From assembly GCA_036231565.1 (NCBI GenBank), contig JAZAHA010000002.1, forward strand, positions 62,001 through 126,000: DNA of 64,000 nt, in the 5' to 3' direction. Shown piece by piece: positions 28,538 to 37,140 of this stretch. Made by a program: the position numbers and the translations under genes. Below the pieces are notes generated by a model. That model made no database searches and was not told where the DNA came from. It saw only the letters and a program-made list of their open reading frames with translations. The DNA comes from Maricaulis sp036231565. Lineage in GTDB: Bacteria; Pseudomonadota; Alphaproteobacteria; Caulobacterales; Maricaulaceae. The number at the start of each line of letters is the position of its first letter. Within the stretch, counting starts at the first letter, position 1.

Positions 28538-29081
28538 TGTCGAGCCACTTTCTGACCGTGCGGCATTTCATCTGCTTCGCCGCAGCCTCGAAAAAGTATT
28601 TCCGGCGTTCCTCGAAGGTAATGGAGAGGTCCGGAACGGTGCGGAAATAGGTGTCGAATATACCCCGCATGTCCGGTGAATAGTGCAGCCGGTAGTCCGG
28701 CCAATTGCGCCGGAACCAGCCCATCTCAGAAACCTCGAGAAACCAGGACACCCAGGTCCCGAAAATCATCGGATCGAGATTGCCCCGGCTGCGCAGCCGC
28801 ACGGCAATTTCGAACAGGTTCAGGATCTGGAGGAAGTAGTTGTTGGCGACGACGGTCTCCTCGTCGTCCAGGTCGACTGGCCTGTCCTCGGGCTCGTTGA
28901 AGATCCGGGCCAGAACGGCGCGATGCTCCGCTTCGAAGCGGAAGATGTTCAGCGCCTCGGTCTCCAGATTGATATAGGTCGAACGCCGGGTCTCCCGCGC
29001 ATTCCACAACACGCCGATGATCAGCGCAGCAAAGGCCGCGATGTCCAGCGTCCCGAGTATCGGTGGCAACCAGTCCGGCAT
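28530..29081 (-). CDS. Membrane-anchored helical protein of unknown function
   Basis: The 183-residue product starts MPDWLPPILG after an excellent ribosome-binding site (GGGAGGGA). One membrane helix follows (about residues 6-27, LGTLDIAAFAALIIGVLW). The rest is soluble and helical with many aromatic residues (YFLQILNLFEIAVRLRSRGN, TWVSWFLEVSEMGWFRRNW), resembling DUF4760-like cytoplasmic domains, though I am not sure of the family. The downstream acetyltransferase overlaps its end. Confidence 0.7.
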   Translation of the reverse strand: MPDWLPPILGTLDIAAFAALIIGVLWNARETRRSTYINLETEALNIFRFEAEHRAVLARIFNEPEDRPVDLDDEETVVANNYFLQILNLFEIAVRLRSRGNLDPMIFGTWVSWFLEVSEMGWFRRNWPDYRLHYSPDMRGIFDTYFRTVPDLSITFEERRKYFFEAAAKQMKCRTVRKWLDNA

Positions 29082-29255
29082 GATCCCTCCCGTGTCTGCA
29101 CTCTGCAGAATATCCGCCCGCAGCCCGCGAGACACACCTTTCCTCAGCCCGCCCACGGCCAATTTGCATAACTATCCTGCAAAGCCATGCCCGAGAAATT
29201 CCGTGACCTTTCTGCGCGCTCCGGTTATGCGGGCGGCCACAGACAGGAAACCGGC

Positions 29256-29897
29256 ATGCTCGAACTTTTCACCTCCGCCCTGGTCACCTTTTTCGTGGCC
29301 ATCGACCCGCCCGGCGTGGCGCCGATCTTTGCGGCGCTGACCGATGGCGCGCCGAAATCGCACCGCCGTTCGATGGCCATCCGCTCGGTGGTGATTGCCT
29401 CGGGCGTGCTGCTGGGCTTCGCCCTAGGCGGTGCCTGGCTGCTGAACGCCATGCATATCTCGCTGGACGCTTTCCGCGCCGCCGGCGGCGTTCTGCTGTT
29501 CCTGATGGCGCTGGAAATGATCTTCGAGAAGCGCACCGAACGCCGCGAGGAGCGCGCCGAGGAAATCATCGGCGAACACGATACGCACCCGGAAAAGTGG
29601 GACGACATCTCGGTCTTCCCGATGGCCATCCCGATGCTGGCCGGCCCCGGCGCCATCGCCACGATGATGCTCTTCATGTCCGACGCCACCAGCCTGACCG
29701 AGCAGGGCGTTGTGCTCGCGGCCGTGGCGATCATTCTGGTCTTCTGCCTGGTCGTTTTCCTGATGATCGGCCCGGTAATGAAGCTGATCGGCGAGTCGAT
29801 GGCCGCCATGATCACCCGGATCCTCGGCGTCATCCTCGCTGCGCTGGCCGCACAATTCATCTTTGACGGGATCAAGGGCGCCCTGATGGGCGGATAG
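29256..29897 (+). CDS. MarC family integral membrane protein
   Basis: The 213-residue product has six predicted membrane helices and the MarC/UPF0056 signatures DPPGVAPIFAALT, FRAAGGVLLFLMALEM, the cytosolic loop after ERREERAEE, AIPMLAGPGAIATMMLF, and the C-terminal ITRILGVILAALAAQFIFDGIKG. MarC proteins have no agreed function. I start it at MLELFTSAL, which has AGGAAA upstream and matches the family; an ATG 69 bp earlier is less likely. Confidence 0.9.
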   Translation: MLELFTSALVTFFVAIDPPGVAPIFAALTDGAPKSHRRSMAIRSVVIASGVLLGFALGGAWLLNAMHISLDAFRAAGGVLLFLMALEMIFEKRTERREERAEEIIGEHDTHPEKWDDISVFPMAIPMLAGPGAIATMMLFMSDATSLTEQGVVLAAVAIILVFCLVVFLMIGPVMKLIGESMAAMITRILGVILAALAAQFIFDGIKGALMGG

Positions 29898-29964
29898 CCG
29901 CCCCGCCCGGCTTGAACGGCAATGCCGAAGCCATTATCTCCGAAACCTGACTTTTGGAGACTTT

Positions 29965-29991
29965 ATGTCCATCAGCCAAGAGGCCCGGTAG
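29965..29991 (+). CDS. Possible 8-codon leader ORF before the YjhX-family gene
   Basis: ATG-TCC-ATC-AGC-CAA-GAG-GCC-CGG-TAG encodes MSISQEAR. It is preceded by TTTTGGAGACTTT, a strong ribosome-binding site at ideal spacing. It ends inside the first half of a hairpin region (29981-30016). This layout looks like a leader peptide, but no run of one amino acid points to an attenuation signal. It is weak evidence on its own. Confidence 0.3.
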   Translation: MSISQEAR

Positions 29992-30016
29992 GGCCCGGTC
30001 AAGACCGACCGGGCCT
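29981..30016 (+). promoter_or_regulatory. Hairpin with two competing 5' arms upstream of the YjhX-family gene
   Basis: GGCCCGGTC (29992-30000) pairs perfectly with GACCGGGCC (30007-30015). A repeat of the same arm, AGGCCCGG (29981-29988), can pair instead with CCGGGCCT (30009-30016). A ribosome on the short ORF that ends at 29991 would cover the first arm, so translation could select the structure. No U-run follows. Confidence 0.35.
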
Positions 30017-30088
30017 GATCGATCAACGCTGCCGCATGCGTGAGCTGCGGCCGGCGTCTTCGTGTGCCTTTTTCAAGCTGACATCACT

Positions 30089-30346
30089 ATGGACATTTCC
30101 AAACCCGAGCAGCGGGTCCTGCACCTGCTCGCCCAGGGCGGCCGTATCGATTTCGAGAAGGATGAACGCGGCCGCATCATCGATATCACCACCGTCACGC
30201 GCGACGGATGGGCGTGGAGCGGCTGCTCCCTCGCCCTCTTCGCCAAGCTGCGGCGCCGGCGCTATATCGCGTCACACAGCAGCGGCCCCTACCGGATCAC
30301 CCGGCTGGGTCTGAAGCGCGTCCGGTCACAACCCGACAACCGGTAG
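30089..30346 (+). CDS. yjhX: YjhX family protein (UPF0386, putative toxin family)
   Basis: The 85-residue product matches the E. coli YjhX family along its length: DISKPEQRVLHLLAQGGRI, a short beta segment with TRDGW, CSLALFAKLRRRRYI, PYRITRLGLKRVRSQ and the terminal DNR. The pattern reads as a winged helix. The family is annotated as a toxin (YjhX) paired with the GNAT antitoxin YjhQ, but no adjacent gene here is an obvious YjhQ. The nearest GNAT is about 1.5 kb away on the other strand. Its role is therefore uncertain. Confidence 0.82.
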   Translation: MDISKPEQRVLHLLAQGGRIDFEKDERGRIIDITTVTRDGWAWSGCSLALFAKLRRRRYIASHSSGPYRITRLGLKRVRSQPDNR

Positions 30347-30350
30347 CAGA

Positions 30351-30382
30351 CCGCCGTCGGCCTCATCAGATGCCGACGGCGG
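30351..30382 (+). terminator. Strong hairpin after the YjhX-family gene (terminator-like)
   Basis: CCGCCGTCGGC (30351-30361) and GCCGACGGCGG (30372-30382) form a perfect 11-bp stem four bases after the stop codon, with a 10-base loop. There is no T-run, so it may stabilise the 3' end instead of terminating transcription. Confidence 0.45.
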
Positions 30383-30465
30383 AAACCGATCATTAGCCAA
30401 GATCTGCCATGATGATGCCCAGAAAGACCGCGACACGGTCTCTTGAGGGGGGACTGGAGGAGTAG

Positions 30466-30654
30466 ATGGCATTTCGCCTGATCGTGCTGCTCACGGCAGC
30501 CACCCTGTCATCGGCCGGTTTTACCGCCGCCGCCTGGAGCCTGACCCGCGGTCAGACCGATCAGGCGATCGCGTTCGGCTGGCCGGCCATTGCGGTCGCC
30601 ATCACCGTTGCCATCCTTGTTCCCCTGGGCAAACGCCCGGGTGCAGACAGCTAG
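30466..30654 (+). CDS. Small two-helix membrane protein of unknown function
   Basis: The 62-residue product has two hydrophobic helices (about 4-26 and 36-54) joined by a short polar loop (RGQTDQA) and a charged tail (GKRPGADS). A near-perfect ribosome-binding site (GGAGGAG) directly precedes the ATG, which supports translation. I do not recognise a family. Its stop codon is at the edge of an interspersed palindromic repeat. Confidence 0.6.
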   Translation: MAFRLIVLLTAATLSSAGFTAAAWSLTRGQTDQAIAFGWPAIAVAITVAILVPLGKRPGADS

Positions 30655-30701
30655 AGCATTTTCAGCAAAAGTGGGGACCGGTTTTGCGGTCCGAAAATGC
30701 G
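30655..30701. repeat. Interspersed palindromic repeat between convergent genes
   Basis: Nested inverted repeats are present: GCATTTTC (30656-30663) with GAAAATGC (30693-30700), and inside them GGACCG (30675-30680) with CGGTCC (30687-30692). The phrase AAAGTGGGGACCGGTTTT resembles a short palindromic element scattered between genes in many alphaproteobacteria. Only one copy is in this window. It may end transcripts or bind a nucleoid protein. Confidence 0.6.
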
Positions 30702-30711
30702 TCCAAAAAAG

Positions 30712-31566
30712 CTAGACCTTCGGCGAAAAGAACGGCGCGTAGAGGTCCGGGCGGCGATCGCGGAAGAACCCCCAGGCTGCGCGGTGACGCTGCAGGAAAT
30801 CCAGGTCATAGGTCGATGAGACCACGCCGGTCTCGTTGCGGCCCAGCTCTTCCAGCTTTTCACCGGTATGATCGGTCACAAAGGACGAGCCATAGAAGAC
30901 CTGGCCACCCTCATTACCGATCCGGTTGGCGGCGATCACGGGAATGACGTTCGAAACGGCATGCCCCTGCATCGCGCGCTGCCAGCGAATGGCCGTGTCG
31001 AGGCTGTCATCATGCGGCTCCGAACCGATCGCGGTCGGGTAGAGCAGCACCTCTGCTCCCAGCATGGTCATGCAGCGCGCCGCTTCCGGGAACCACTGGT
31101 CCCAGCAGATGCCCACACCGACCTTGCCGGCCTTCGTATCCCAGACCTTGAAACCGGTATCGCCCGGGCGGAAGTAGAACTTCTCCATATAGCCGGGACC
31201 GTCGGGAATATGGCTCTTGCGGTAGATGCCCAGCGCCTTGCCATCGGCATCCAGCATGACGAGCGAATTGTAGTAGTGCGGCCCTTCGCGCTCATAGATC
31301 GAGACAGGGATCACCACGCCCAGTTCGGCAGCCAGCGGCGCCAGCGCCGTCACGCAGGGATGCTCCATCGCCGGCCAGGCCGTTGCGAAGAAGCGCTCGT
31401 CCTGGACCTTGCAGAAATAGGGTCCCTGGAAGAGTTCCGGCGGCAGCACGACCTGGGCGCCGCGGCCGGCCGCCTCGCGCACGAGTTCTTTCACGGTCGC
31501 GATATTGGCGTCCATGTCCTCGCCGAATGCCGCCTGCAGGGCGGCCACCGAAATCGTACGGGCCAT
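30712..31566 (-). CDS. aguB: N-carbamoylputrescine amidase
   Basis: This nitrilase-family enzyme hydrolyses N-carbamoylputrescine to putrescine, CO2 and ammonia, the last step from agmatine. The 284-residue product has the catalytic triad Glu44 (LPPELFQG), Lys117 (YRKSHIPDGPGYMEK) and Cys154 (GICWDQWFPEAAR). GPGYMEKFYFRPGDTG and the C-terminal FFRDRRPDLY are typical of AguB. It is the last gene of an operon with aguA, from which it is separated by a serine hydrolase gene. Confidence 0.93.
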   Translation of the reverse strand: MARTISVAALQAAFGEDMDANIATVKELVREAAGRGAQVVLPPELFQGPYFCKVQDERFFATAWPAMEHPCVTALAPLAAELGVVIPVSIYEREGPHYYNSLVMLDADGKALGIYRKSHIPDGPGYMEKFYFRPGDTGFKVWDTKAGKVGVGICWDQWFPEAARCMTMLGAEVLLYPTAIGSEPHDDSLDTAIRWQRAMQGHAVSNVIPVIAANRIGNEGGQVFYGSSFVTDHTGEKLEELGRNETGVVSSTYDLDFLQRHRAAWGFFRDRRPDLYAPFFSPKV

Positions 31567-31570
31567 CCCG

Positions 31571-32746
31571 TCAGTCCTCCATAACCTCTTCGATCCAGTC
31601 GCCCGGCCCGTCGCCGGTGCGCAGATCCATCACGGTCGGCCACAGCCACCAGGCGGGCCGGTTGTCCGAATTCCACAGCGCCACAAAGGCGAAACCGGTC
31701 TCCGGTTCGAGCACGATCTGGGCGCCATAGCCGGACAGATAGCCCGAATGCAGCACCAGCGTGCGGTCGCCCCATTCATAGATGCGCCAGCCGAGCCCGT
31801 AGGCCGTGCTGTCGACCCGATCGCGCAGCCGGCCCAGACGGCGCGTCTCGCGCAGCGTGTCGGTCAGCGGGCTGTGGATGCGCACCCGCACGGTCTCGTC
31901 CAGCCCCGGCAATGTTCCCAGCTGCACCTGCGCCCAGGCGATCAGATCGTTCAGCGACAGGTTCAGGCCGGACGCCGACGGGATGGAATCATAAGGGGTG
32001 CTCGGATTGCCCGGGGTATTCACCGTGCGCCGCCAGCCGCTGTGCGGCCGCGCCCAGGAGGGTGACGCTTCGAGCGCCGCCGTTCCGACCGAAGCGGCCG
32101 GCAACCCCAGAGGCTCGATCACATAGTCGCGCAGGGCCGTGTTGAAATCGGTCCCGGTGGCATCCTCCACAACGCTTTCCAGCGCCGAGAAGGCGACATT
32201 CTGATAGGTGTAGCAATCGCCGACCGGGCACAGGAGATCGACCCCGGCAAGGCGCATGCGAATGCGGTCCGGCGCCTGTCCGGCTTCAAGGTCCAGATCA
32301 TAGGCATTGGGCGGCAGGCCGGTGCGGTGGCTGGCGATTTCCTCCAGCGTCGGCTGGCGATCGCCGCGCAGCTGCAACACATCGACCGGCACCGGCGCGC
32401 TCATATCGACCAGGCCCTGCGCCTCGAGCACGCCCAGCAAGGTGCCGGTGAAGGTCTTGGACACCGAGGCGGCGCGGAACATCGTCTCCGCAGTCACGGT
32501 CTCGCCGGAGCCGGCAGCCGTTTCGCCATGGGTATAGATGAAGACCGGTTCGCCGTGCTCGATCACGGCCGCCACAAGGCCGACCACACGCTGGTCTCCC
32601 GCGGCCTCGTCCAGCCTTTCGCGCAGGGCGCCGAGATAGGGATAGTCTTCCCGCTCGGTCGGGCTGGCGCTGTCATGGCCGGCAGCAGCCGCCGGCACCG
32701 TCGAGACGAGCACAAGGCCCAGGGCAGTCAGTACGCTTCGCATCAA
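31571..32746 (-). CDS. Secreted serine hydrolase of the class C beta-lactamase family
   Basis: The 391-residue product has an N-terminal signal peptide (residues 1-22, ending AAAAG) and the beta-lactamase/DD-peptidase fold. Its catalytic motifs are SVSK (Ser94, Lys97), Tyr181-Gln-Asn183 and HSGYLSGYG as the third motif. Such proteins include esterases, D-aminopeptidases and PBP4*-like enzymes. It sits exactly between aguA (3 bp) and aguB (4 bp), so it is co-transcribed with putrescine synthesis. This association is not explained by its family. A resistance role is unlikely from context. Confidence 0.88.
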   Translation of the reverse strand: MMRSVLTALGLVLVSTVPAAAAGHDSASPTEREDYPYLGALRERLDEAAGDQRVVGLVAAVIEHGEPVFIYTHGETAAGSGETVTAETMFRAASVSKTFTGTLLGVLEAQGLVDMSAPVPVDVLQLRGDRQPTLEEIASHRTGLPPNAYDLDLEAGQAPDRIRMRLAGVDLLCPVGDCYTYQNVAFSALESVVEDATGTDFNTALRDYVIEPLGLPAASVGTAALEASPSWARPHSGWRRTVNTPGNPSTPYDSIPSASGLNLSLNDLIAWAQVQLGTLPGLDETVRVRIHSPLTDTLRETRRLGRLRDRVDSTAYGLGWRIYEWGDRTLVLHSGYLSGYGAQIVLEPETGFAFVALWNSDNRPAWWLWPTVMDLRTGDGPGDWIEEVMED

Positions 32747-32749
32747 TCC

Positions 32750-33784
32750 TCACACTCCGGGCTGATGGCATGTGACACAATGGAAAGCCCCTCCGCCCGA
32801 AAGTATGGCACGCGCTGACGATCCGACAACGGTGTGATGCGGAAACAGCGGGCGCAGTGCTGCAATGGCCGCGGCGGCACTGGCTGTACCATAGGTCGGC
32901 ATGACCACATTGCGCGGTCCGATCACCCAGTTCATGTGGCTGGCGGGCACGGTCTCGCCATCGCCCAGATCCACCCGCCCCGGCGAGGGGATGGTGTAGA
33001 CTTTCAGCCGCCGGCCCTTGGCATCGGTCATGCGCGAGAGCTGCTGCGCGATCGCGGACAGCACACCCGTCTGCGGATCGTCCTCGCCCCAGGGCGACTG
33101 GCACACCACCACGCCGGGCCGGGCGAAACGGACGATATTGTCGATATGGCCGTCGGTGTGGTCGGCGACGAGGCCCTCGTCGATCCACAACACTTTCTTC
33201 ACGCCGAGCGCGTGCTTGAGGACGTCCTCGACCTCGGCTTCGGACCGGCCGGGATTGCGATTGGCGTTCAGCAGGCACTGCCGCGTGGTGATCAGCGTCC
33301 CCTCGCCGTCGAACTCCAGCGCGCCGCCTTCGGCGGTCAGGTCGACCCGCCGCTCCGCCGCCCCGGCGAGCCGGGCGATGGCACCGCCGACCGTCGTGTC
33401 GCCCGGCAGCTCGTACTTGCCGCCCCAGCCGTTGAAGCGGAAGCGCACGGCGATGTCCTGGCCGTGGTCGCGCAGAAAGACGGGACCGGTGTCGCGGGCC
33501 CAGACATCGCCGAAGGGTTCGCGCACCACCGTGGCCCGGCGGCCCATCGCCTGGCGCGCGGACGCCTCGGCCCGGGCCGTCGCCGCCAGCACGACAAGCT
33601 CCAGCCGTTCGCCCCGGGCCGACGGTTCGGCGAGCGCAGCCAGGAAGGTGCCGAACTCGGCCTGGGCCGGTTCGAGATCCGCCTCCCAGAGGTCGGCGGC
33701 CGAGGGCCAGCAGGTGAAGATACGCCGGACAGGCGCGGTCTCGTGCGGCAGCTGGATCGGATCGGGAAAGGCGTGGGTCGTCAT
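32750..33784 (-). CDS. aguA: Agmatine deiminase
   Basis: AguA converts agmatine to N-carbamoylputrescine. The 344-residue product is a pentein with FTCWPSAADLWEADLE, RDTGPVFLRD, RFNGWGGKYELPGD, GGALEFDGEGTLITT, WIDEGLVADHTDGHIDN and the catalytic Cys near the C-terminus in GGGAFHCVTCHQPG. I start it at MTTHAFPDP; an upstream in-frame codon would run into the terminator of the receptor gene. It is the first gene of the aguA-hydrolase-aguB operon. Confidence 0.95.
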   Translation of the reverse strand: MTTHAFPDPIQLPHETAPVRRIFTCWPSAADLWEADLEPAQAEFGTFLAALAEPSARGERLELVVLAATARAEASARQAMGRRATVVREPFGDVWARDTGPVFLRDHGQDIAVRFRFNGWGGKYELPGDTTVGGAIARLAGAAERRVDLTAEGGALEFDGEGTLITTRQCLLNANRNPGRSEAEVEDVLKHALGVKKVLWIDEGLVADHTDGHIDNIVRFARPGVVVCQSPWGEDDPQTGVLSAIAQQLSRMTDAKGRRLKVYTIPSPGRVDLGDGETVPASHMNWVIGPRNVVMPTYGTASAAAAIAALRPLFPHHTVVGSSARAILSGGGAFHCVTCHQPGV

Positions 33785-33820
33785 GCCCGCGCCTCTATCA
33801 CGCCGCGCGGACCGACGCGA

Positions 33821-33858
33821 GACACAAAAGAAGAAGGGCGGCCCTTGGGGCCGCCCTT
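33821..33858 (-). terminator. Rho-independent terminator of the TonB-dependent receptor gene
   Basis: AAGGGCGGCCC (33834-33844) and GGGCCGCCCTT (33848-33858) form a perfect 11-bp stem with a 3-base loop. On the minus strand it is followed by CTTCTTTTGTG. It lies 30 bp after the receptor stop and 37 bp before aguA, separating the two units. Confidence 0.85.
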
Positions 33859-33888
33859 CCACAGGGTCCGGATATCCGGAGGTCTGGC

Positions 33889-36800
33889 TTAGAATTCGTA
33901 GCGCAGGCCGACGCGGATCGAGTAGACCGAGCGGCCGAGGTTCTGGTTCACGGAACCGTCGGCATAGCTGTTCAGGTAGTTGTAGCGGTACACGCAGTCA
34001 CCGGCCGACAGGCAGGTGGTACGCGGATCGTCACCACGCAGGGCGGTGGCACCGTCCACACCGTTCATCGCGACGTCGGCGGCGGAGACAACGTCAGCCG
34101 TCACCACACCGGCCTGGCCGTAGGAGACGGAGTTGTACTCGGTGCCCCATTCGTCGTTCAGCAGGTTGGCGACGTTGAAGATGTCGACCACCAGGTTCAG
34201 ACGGTTCTCACCGACGAACTGTTCCATCGACTGATTGAAGAACGGCAGTTCCTGCTGGATGCGCAGGTCCCACTGCTGGCTCCAGGGCGAGGTCTCGGAG
34301 TTCTCCTCGAAGATCTGGCCGCGGGTGATGCCCCGGCTGTCGATGATCTGGTTGAAACCATCGAGATCGAAGGAGGACGCGTAGACGACGCGGCTGTCGG
34401 AGGTTTCCGGGATGTACAGCAGGTCACTGTCATACGGGCTCTCGAACTGGCCGGCGCGGCCGAACAGGGCGTTCGAGGAGCTGACGTTGAAGGTGTAGCT
34501 GAACGGGGTGCCCGAGGTGAACTCGCCGACCAGGTCGAGGCGGGTCGTCAGGTCGCCGAAGAAGTCGTGCTCGTACCAGAAGGCCGTCACGAAGCGGTCT
34601 TCGACCTGGTAGGAACCGATCGACGGGCGGACATTGTTCCGGTCGAACGTGGTCTGCGTCCGCCAGGACGAGATGCCGCGCGAGGACGTGTCCTGCAGGG
34701 CCGACTGAACGTCCTGGTAGGCGTAGCTGACGTTGAAGCCGAGGCCGTTCTCGAATTCCTTCGACAGGGCCAGGGAGAACACGTGGCTTTCGCCGCCGTC
34801 GACATTCGTCAGCATGGTCAGGTTGGCTTCACCCAGGTCCTGCAGGTCCGGATAGATCGTGCGGCCATCCGGCGCCGTGCCGAGGGCGTAGCCGAGCTCG
34901 AGCTGAGCCAGGTTCTGCCAGGCGAAGGCGTTTTCGGACTTCGAGTACAGGTACTGAGCCGTGAACAGGTAGTCATTGCCCAGGTTCAGACCGCCCAGAT
35001 TGATGTCGAACTCCTGGTCGACACGCAGCGAGGCGCGCCAGTCGGCCGGGATCTCGAAGCTCGGGTCGATGATGTCGATGACGGACGGCGCGTTGTTGCC
35101 GACATAGTCGATCAGCGACTGCGGGACGTCGAGGGTCGTCTGGGTACCGAAGGTGGAGGCGTAGACCACCGGCGCCTGGAAGGCGTTGGAGATCCAGACC
35201 TGCGGCGAACCGCCGGAGAACAGGCCGAAGCCACCGGTCACCGTCGTGCGGTCGAAGGCATCCCAGCGGAAGCCCACGCGCGGCATGATGATGTCCTTGC
35301 CGTCGAGGTTCGCCGTGGTGTCGCGACCGTACAGGGCAGCGATCGTCGGATCGTTGTACGGCTCGTCATCCTGCATGAAGGTTTCGTAGCGGATGCCGAA
35401 GTTCAGCGAGAAGTCGTCACGCAGCTGCCAGGTGTCCTCGGCGAAGGCCGTGAAGCGGTCATAGCCCCAGCCGGCCGCACCGTCTTCGACATTGTTGGTG
35501 CTGACGTTGCGGTAGACCACCGACGCCGTCTGGTTCAGCAGGTCCTGCGGGCTGTAGAAGGTGAACTCGCCGTTCGAGGCGTAGACGAACAGGTTGTACA
35601 GGTCGAACTGCTCGTATTCACCGCCGAAGGTGAAGATGTGGTCGTTCCAGGCATAGTCGGCCTGGCCGAACACGATCAGACGGCTGTCGTCATACTCGTT
35701 GGCGTGACGGTAGATGTCGCAACCGGCGACGAGGTCCGGGATCTGGCCGCCCGCGGAGACGAGGCCGTCCAGCGGCGTGCCGGCGAGATCGGCCGGGGTC
35801 CAGTCGTCGAAGGAGAGCTGCGGCTGGTCGTTGCCGGCATTACAGTTCTGGCCGCGAACGAATTCCGTGTTCGAGATACGGAAGGTCGTGGAGAGGTTTT
35901 CGCTCCAGTCCGAGAACAGCTGGAAGGTCATCGCTTCGACTTCCAGCGGCACGTCGTAATAGGCCGTGTCGTAGCTGGACGACCCGGTCGAGACGTCGGA
36001 TTCCTCGGTCGACTGGTAGGTGAAGGACGCGCGGTGATCGGCGTTGATGTTCCAGTCGAGCTTGGCCAGCAGGCGCTCGGAGGTCGACGGCGTGGCGTTC
36101 GAGATCGGGCGGGTGCCGATGTCGTAGCCGTAGGTGTTCTGGACCATGTCGTGCAGCGTGGTCCAGAAGGCCGGGTCGATACCGTTATTGGCGTCGGTCG
36201 TGCCGTAGAAGTCGGAGTTGGCCGACTCGTATTCGTCGTAGGAGACCAGGAAGAACAGCTTGTCTTCGATGATCGGGCCGGAGACGGAGATGCCGTACTC
36301 TTCTTCGGTGAACGGCGTCTGGTTGACCAGCTGACCGTCGGTCACGTTGCCGCGGAAGTCTTCGTCGGCGCGATAGTAGAAAGCCGCACCGTCGAACTCG
36401 TTGGTGCCCGAGCGGGTGACGACGTTGATCAGGCCGCCCTGGAAGTTACCCGAGGTGACCGTGTAGTCGGCGGCCACGACCGAGGCGGACTCGACGATGT
36501 CGATATTGATTGGCGAACGGCTGGTCGCATAGGAGTTCGAACCCAGGCCGAAATTGTCCTGCTGCAGCGAACCGTCGATGGAGACGGCGTTGAAGCGCGG
36601 GGACTGGCCGGCGATCGACATGAAGCTTTCGCCCGACTGGGAGACCAGCGGGTCGAGGCGCAGCGTGTCGATCAGGTCGCGGTTCAGCGACGGCGCATTG
36701 GACACGTCGCGCGCGGAGTAGGTCGAACCCACGCCGTTGTTCAGGTCCAGCGTGTTGATGGCCTGGCCGGTGACGGTGATGACGTCTTCGGTGCCGGAGC

Positions 36801-37140
36801 TGAGGCGGATGGTCAGCGGAGCCTGCGAGCCCGGCTGGATCATCAGGTCTTCAATGACGTCGCCTTCGAAGCCCGGGGCCGAGACGTAGATGCGGTACGG
36901 ACCGCCGACGCGCAGGCCGCTTTCGAAGAAGGAGCCCGTCGACGTGGTCGTCGCGGAACCTGCGGTACCGGAGGGCAGGTGCATGATGGTGACGGACGCG
37001 CCGGACACCGGAGCACCGTTTTCGTCAACGACGGTGCCGCGCAGCTGCGCAGAGGTCACCTGGGCGTGGACGGCAGCCGGAGCGGCGGCCAGCAGGGCGA
37101 GCGTCGCCGCGCTGTAGGAAAGCTTTTTCATAAAAGACAT
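33889..37140 (-). CDS. TonB-dependent outer-membrane receptor with N-terminal carboxypeptidase-like domain (Oar-like)
   Basis: The 1083-residue product starts MSFMKKLSYSAATLALLAAAPAAVHA, a signal peptide ending AHA-QV. A carboxypeptidase-regulatory-like beta-sandwich (LRGTVVDENGAPVSGASVTIMH), a plug domain (about residues 110-260, with NRDLIDTLRLDPLVS) and a large beta-barrel ending in the aromatic residue of GLRYEF follow. This layout matches Oar-like receptors that take up large substrates. The ligand is unknown; no sugar-utilisation genes are adjacent. Codon use is highly biased, suggesting strong expression. An in-frame second ATG lies 9 bp later. Confidence 0.92.
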   Translation of the reverse strand: MSFMKKLSYSAATLALLAAAPAAVHAQVTSAQLRGTVVDENGAPVSGASVTIMHLPSGTAGSATTTSTGSFFESGLRVGGPYRIYVSAPGFEGDVIEDLMIQPGSQAPLTIRLSSGTEDVITVTGQAINTLDLNNGVGSTYSARDVSNAPSLNRDLIDTLRLDPLVSQSGESFMSIAGQSPRFNAVSIDGSLQQDNFGLGSNSYATSRSPINIDIVESASVVAADYTVTSGNFQGGLINVVTRSGTNEFDGAAFYYRADEDFRGNVTDGQLVNQTPFTEEEYGISVSGPIIEDKLFFLVSYDEYESANSDFYGTTDANNGIDPAFWTTLHDMVQNTYGYDIGTRPISNATPSTSERLLAKLDWNINADHRASFTYQSTEESDVSTGSSSYDTAYYDVPLEVEAMTFQLFSDWSENLSTTFRISNTEFVRGQNCNAGNDQPQLSFDDWTPADLAGTPLDGLVSAGGQIPDLVAGCDIYRHANEYDDSRLIVFGQADYAWNDHIFTFGGEYEQFDLYNLFVYASNGEFTFYSPQDLLNQTASVVYRNVSTNNVEDGAAGWGYDRFTAFAEDTWQLRDDFSLNFGIRYETFMQDDEPYNDPTIAALYGRDTTANLDGKDIIMPRVGFRWDAFDRTTVTGGFGLFSGGSPQVWISNAFQAPVVYASTFGTQTTLDVPQSLIDYVGNNAPSVIDIIDPSFEIPADWRASLRVDQEFDINLGGLNLGNDYLFTAQYLYSKSENAFAWQNLAQLELGYALGTAPDGRTIYPDLQDLGEANLTMLTNVDGGESHVFSLALSKEFENGLGFNVSYAYQDVQSALQDTSSRGISSWRTQTTFDRNNVRPSIGSYQVEDRFVTAFWYEHDFFGDLTTRLDLVGEFTSGTPFSYTFNVSSSNALFGRAGQFESPYDSDLLYIPETSDSRVVYASSFDLDGFNQIIDSRGITRGQIFEENSETSPWSQQWDLRIQQELPFFNQSMEQFVGENRLNLVVDIFNVANLLNDEWGTEYNSVSYGQAGVVTADVVSAADVAMNGVDGATALRGDDPRTTCLSAGDCVYRYNYLNSYADGSVNQNLGRSVYSIRVGLRYEF

